From positions 204,320 to 268,319 of the forward strand of contig NZ_CDDD01000101.1 of NCBI RefSeq assembly GCF_000820165.1: 64,000 nucleotides of DNA. Direction: 5' to 3'. The DNA is from Aeromonas taiwanensis (GTDB lineage Bacteria > Pseudomonadota > Gammaproteobacteria > Enterobacterales > Aeromonadaceae). Shown piece by piece: positions 61,634 to 64,000 of this stretch. The position numbers and the translations under genes were made by a program. Position 1 is the first letter of the stretch; every line of letters starts with the position of its first letter. Under the pieces are notes generated by a model that was not told the origin of the DNA, made no database searches, and saw only the letters and a list, made by a program, of their open reading frames with translations.

Positions 61634-63676
61634 ATGCAGAACCCCAACCCAGAGCACGCCCTGCTGGGCGCCGCCTTGCTGGCCCTCAGCGCCGGCACCC
61701 AGGCCGCTGACGAAACCATGACGGTCGTCGGCAAACGCAGCCAGCACGAGGAGGTCGCCACGGCCACCCGTACCAACACCCCGGCCAAGCTGGTGCCCCA
61801 GACCATCGACAGCGTCAAGGCGAGCGAGCTGACCGCCTACGGCCAACCCACCCTGAGCGAAGCCCTGACCGGCATCCCCGGCGTCAACGCCAGCGGTGAC
61901 ACCCGCTTCGACGGGGTCAACATCCGTGGCTTCAGCGCCAGCAACGACTTCTATCTGGACGGTCTGCGCGACGACATGCAGTACACCCGCGACCTTGGCA
62001 ACATCGAGCGGGTCGAGGTGCTCAAGGGGCCGGCCGCCGTGCTCTACGGCCGTGGCAGCACAGGCGGTATCGTCAACCGGGTCAGCAAGACGCCACAGAA
62101 GGGGCAGGCCTCCAGCGTCACCGCCCGCATCGGCAGCTTCGACAGCCAGCGCCTGGCCGCCGACCTCAACGCCGAGGCGGGGGAGCGGGTCCAACTGCGC
62201 CTCAACCTGGCCCAGGAAGACAAGGACAGCTTCCGCGACGACGTGACCAGCAAGCGCACCCTGCTGGCCCCCTCCGTCAACTGGGAGATCAGCGACAGCC
62301 TGAACTGGCTGGTGCAGTACGAGCGCAACGAGCACGACCGCACCCCGGATCGCGGCATCCCCGGCGTCGATGGTCGCCCGGCCGACGTCCCCATCGAGAG
62401 TGTCTACAGCGACACCCGCCGCGACTTCATCGATGACCTGGCCCAGTCCACCCGCTCCCGCTTCACCTGGGACATCAACGATCAGTGGCAGCTGCGCCAG
62501 CAGCTCGGCTACACCACCCTCGACAGCCAGTTCGACAACACCTATGTCACCAGCGTCAAGGGCGACAAGGTGACCCGCGCCCGCTGGCAGCAGGATCTCA
62601 AGGCCAGCAGCCTCACCAGCAACACCGAGGCCGAAGGCCTGCTGCAGACCGGCCCCGTCGAGCATCGCCTGCTGGTCGGCCTGGAGCAGGGCTGGCAGGA
62701 GCGCACCCCCAAGCTCTACCAGAACGCCAGCGCGATCCCGGCCGGGGATCTCTACGATCCGGGCGCCCTGCCCACCTACGACGGCGCCATGAAGCTCGCC
62801 AGCGACGCCCACCACAGGGTGCGCGGCTACGGCCTCTACGTGCAGGATCAGCTCAGCCTGGGCGACTGGCACCTGCTGGCGGGTCTGCGCCGGGACGACT
62901 TCACCGTCACCAGCCGCCGCAACGACCTGAACAAGGAGGAGACCCTCTCGGTCACCAGTCTGAGCCCGCGCCTGGGCCTGGTGTGGAACCCCATCGAGAA
63001 TCACGCCTTCTACACCTCCTACAGCAAAACCTTCACCCCGGTGGGCGGGGAGCTTATCGGCATCACCCCGGGGGACAAGAACAACCACCTGGATCCCCAG
63101 CACACCCGGCTGTACGAGGGCGGCGTGAAGAGCGACTGGCTGGATGGCCGCCTGGCGACCACCCTCTCCCTCTACCGGCTGGAGATGTACAACAAACGCA
63201 GCAAGGATCCGCTGGATCCCACCCTGGTGCTCCTCACCGGCCTGCAGCGTACCGACGGCATCGAGCTGAGCGCCCGCGCCCAGCTGACCGACGAGTTCTA
63301 CCTGCGCGGCGGCATCGCCATCCAGGATGCGGAGCAGGTCAAGGCGGACGCGGATCTCCAGGGCAAGCGCCCGATGAACGTCTCCCGCCAGAACGGCCAG
63401 CTGTTCGCCGGCTACCAGAGCGGCAAGCAGGGCTGGTTCGGCGAGACCGGGGTGACGGCGGTGGGGGATCGCTTCGCGGACAACGCCAACACCACCACCT
63501 TGCCCGGTTACGCCCGCTTCGACGCCCGCGCCGGCTACCGCTGGTCCCAGTGGGAGACCCAGCTCAGCGTGGAGAACCTGACCGACCACGACTACTTCGT
63601 CAGCGCCACCAGCGCGGCCCAGATCATGCCTGGCACGCCCCGTCAGCTGAACCTGACCGCCGCCTACCGCTTCTGA
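61634..63676 (+). CDS. TonB-dependent siderophore receptor
   Basis: A 680-residue outer-membrane receptor. After a signal-like N-terminus (LLGAALLALSAGTQAADE) comes a TonB box-like DETMTVVGKR, the plug domain (LTEALTGIPGV-like LSEALTGIPGVNASGDTRFDGVNIRGFSASNDFYLDGLRDDMQYTRDLGNIERVEVLKGPAAVLYGRGSTGGIVNRVSK) and a beta-barrel ending in LNLTAAYRF with terminal Phe. This is the FhuA/FcuA/FoxA-like siderophore family by the plug pattern. The signal peptide lacks the usual basic residues after Met. ATG 61634 is the only in-frame start (a stop lies just upstream). Fur box upstream; a PepSY gene follows 54 bases later. Confidence 0.93.
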   Translation: MQNPNPEHALLGAALLALSAGTQAADETMTVVGKRSQHEEVATATRTNTPAKLVPQTIDSVKASELTAYGQPTLSEALTGIPGVNASGDTRFDGVNIRGFSASNDFYLDGLRDDMQYTRDLGNIERVEVLKGPAAVLYGRGSTGGIVNRVSKTPQKGQASSVTARIGSFDSQRLAADLNAEAGERVQLRLNLAQEDKDSFRDDVTSKRTLLAPSVNWEISDSLNWLVQYERNEHDRTPDRGIPGVDGRPADVPIESVYSDTRRDFIDDLAQSTRSRFTWDINDQWQLRQQLGYTTLDSQFDNTYVTSVKGDKVTRARWQQDLKASSLTSNTEAEGLLQTGPVEHRLLVGLEQGWQERTPKLYQNASAIPAGDLYDPGALPTYDGAMKLASDAHHRVRGYGLYVQDQLSLGDWHLLAGLRRDDFTVTSRRNDLNKEETLSVTSLSPRLGLVWNPIENHAFYTSYSKTFTPVGGELIGITPGDKNNHLDPQHTRLYEGGVKSDWLDGRLATTLSLYRLEMYNKRSKDPLDPTLVLLTGLQRTDGIELSARAQLTDEFYLRGGIAIQDAEQVKADADLQGKRPMNVSRQNGQLFAGYQSGKQGWFGETGVTAVGDRFADNANTTTLPGYARFDARAGYRWSQWETQLSVENLTDHDYFVSATSAAQIMPGTPRQLNLTAAYRF

Positions 63677-63730
63677 TCCCACCCTCACTGGCCAGCACCC
63701 GCTGGCCAGTCTCTTGTAAAGCGCAAAGCG

Positions 63731-64000
63731 ATGACACGCAGAAGACTTCCCTTGCACAACAACAAGTGGGTGCGCCGCATCCACGCCTGGGCCGGCTTTG
63801 CCACCCTCACCCTGATCCTGCTCTATGGCCTGACCGGCCTCTGGCTCCAGCACAGGGCCGTGCTGCCCCTGCCGGGCCCCCACACCGCGAAATCCAGCGA
63901 GGAGATAGTGCTGACCTCCCCCCTGGCCAGCCCGGATGAATTGAAAACCTTGCTGCAACGGCGTTATACCGACGTGTTCGAGGAGGCCCGCCCCCAGATC
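63731..64000 (+). CDS. PepSY-associated transmembrane protein, N-terminal part (cut by window edge)
   Basis: The 90 visible codons read MTRRRLPLHNNKWVRRIHAW, then a membrane helix AGFATLTLILLYGLTGLWLQ and a polar stretch (HRAVLPLPGPHTAKSSEEI, ...). The HAWAGF start is typical of PepSY-associated TM proteins beside siderophore receptors, possibly reducing or releasing iron at the inner membrane. It lies 54 bases after the receptor and is likely in the same Fur-controlled transcript. No stop codon within the window. Confidence 0.8.
   Translation, partial: MTRRRLPLHNNKWVRRIHAWAGFATLTLILLYGLTGLWLQHRAVLPLPGPHTAKSSEEIVLTSPLASPDELKTLLQRRYTDVFEEARPQI

Noticed and set aside
61598..63958. A 786-codon open frame on the minus strand covering the siderophore receptor
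   Set aside because: It is antisense to a clearly conserved receptor gene, has no family similarity and arises from GC-rich codon use. Similar long antisense frames lie over dbpA, menD and the sulfhydrylase gene and were rejected for the same reason.
1..64000. tRNA, rRNA, CRISPR arrays, insertion sequences or prophage
   Set aside because: None was recognised: no spaced direct repeats, no transposase or phage genes, and no cloverleaf-like sequences noticed. XerC is the housekeeping recombinase.

Overview
The window is a gene-dense, high-GC (roughly 60-65%) stretch of a gammaproteobacterial chromosome. Protein similarity and gene order (cyaA divergent from hemCDXY, cyaY divergent from lptM-lysA-dapF-DUF484-xerC-yigB, menFDHBCE, a Pseudomonas-type lipase with its foldase, a GlpX-type FBPase) point to Aeromonas or a close relative. 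That genus call is inference, since there is no rRNA in the window. I see no tRNA, rRNA, CRISPR, insertion sequence, prophage or integrase other than the housekeeping recombinase XerC. About 65 genes are called, two of them cut by the window edges: zntB on the left and a PepSY membrane protein on the right.

Layout. 1-6.1 kb: zntB (partial), a YaiI/YqxD protein, a NupC-type nucleoside transporter with a long AT-rich regulatory region, the RNA helicase DbpA, a Cys-cluster protein and a PepSY membrane protein. 6.1-14.4 kb: menaquinone synthesis, with menA divergent from a tightly overlapping menF-D-H-B-C-E operon that ends at a clear terminator. 14.5-21.6 kb: SanA-like envelope protein, Mn-type superoxide dismutase co-oriented with an OrfX-like TPR protein behind a strong Fur box, lipase plus foldase, a periplasmic unknown, a thioesterase and an SgrR-type regulator. 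21.6-32 kb: a 58-residue SgrT-like ORF divergent from sgrR, an O-acetylhomoserine sulfhydrylase, GST, YqhD-type aldehyde reductase, two small unknowns, YdfG, a small Cys-pair membrane protein, a GNAT and divergent RimK-like ATP-grasp enzyme, and a lipoprotein amylase.

32-44 kb: DUF2442 protein, LTA-synthase-like phosphoglycerol transferase, Lrp/AsnC regulator, DSP-type phosphatase, metA behind three tandem Met boxes, a degenerate HD-GYP protein, CinA-like and YdjM-like proteins, a FapA/DUF342 protein, YidA phosphatase and a PuuD-type amidase. 44-57 kb: the yigB-xerC-DUF484-dapF-lysA-lptM cluster, cyaY, an esterase, cyaA with a CRP site, and hemCDXY. 57-64 kb: Cys-cluster protein, glpX, a general porin, a methyltransferase, a structured region with a possible 30-residue ORF, a GNAT, and a TonB-dependent siderophore receptor behind a Fur box, followed by a PepSY membrane protein.

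The most interesting observation is the small ORF at 21673-21849. It sits in the position and orientation that sgrS/sgrT occupies relative to sgrR in E. coli and carries an aromatic YF and an LMQWD block like those of SgrT, yet no SgrS-like RNA tail or terminator is evident. Other points worth a second look are the lipase foldase with a degenerate signature motif, the His/Cys tail of the protein encoded beside sodA, the HD-GYP protein lacking its GYP, and a small structured transcription unit at about 60.5-60.8 kb.
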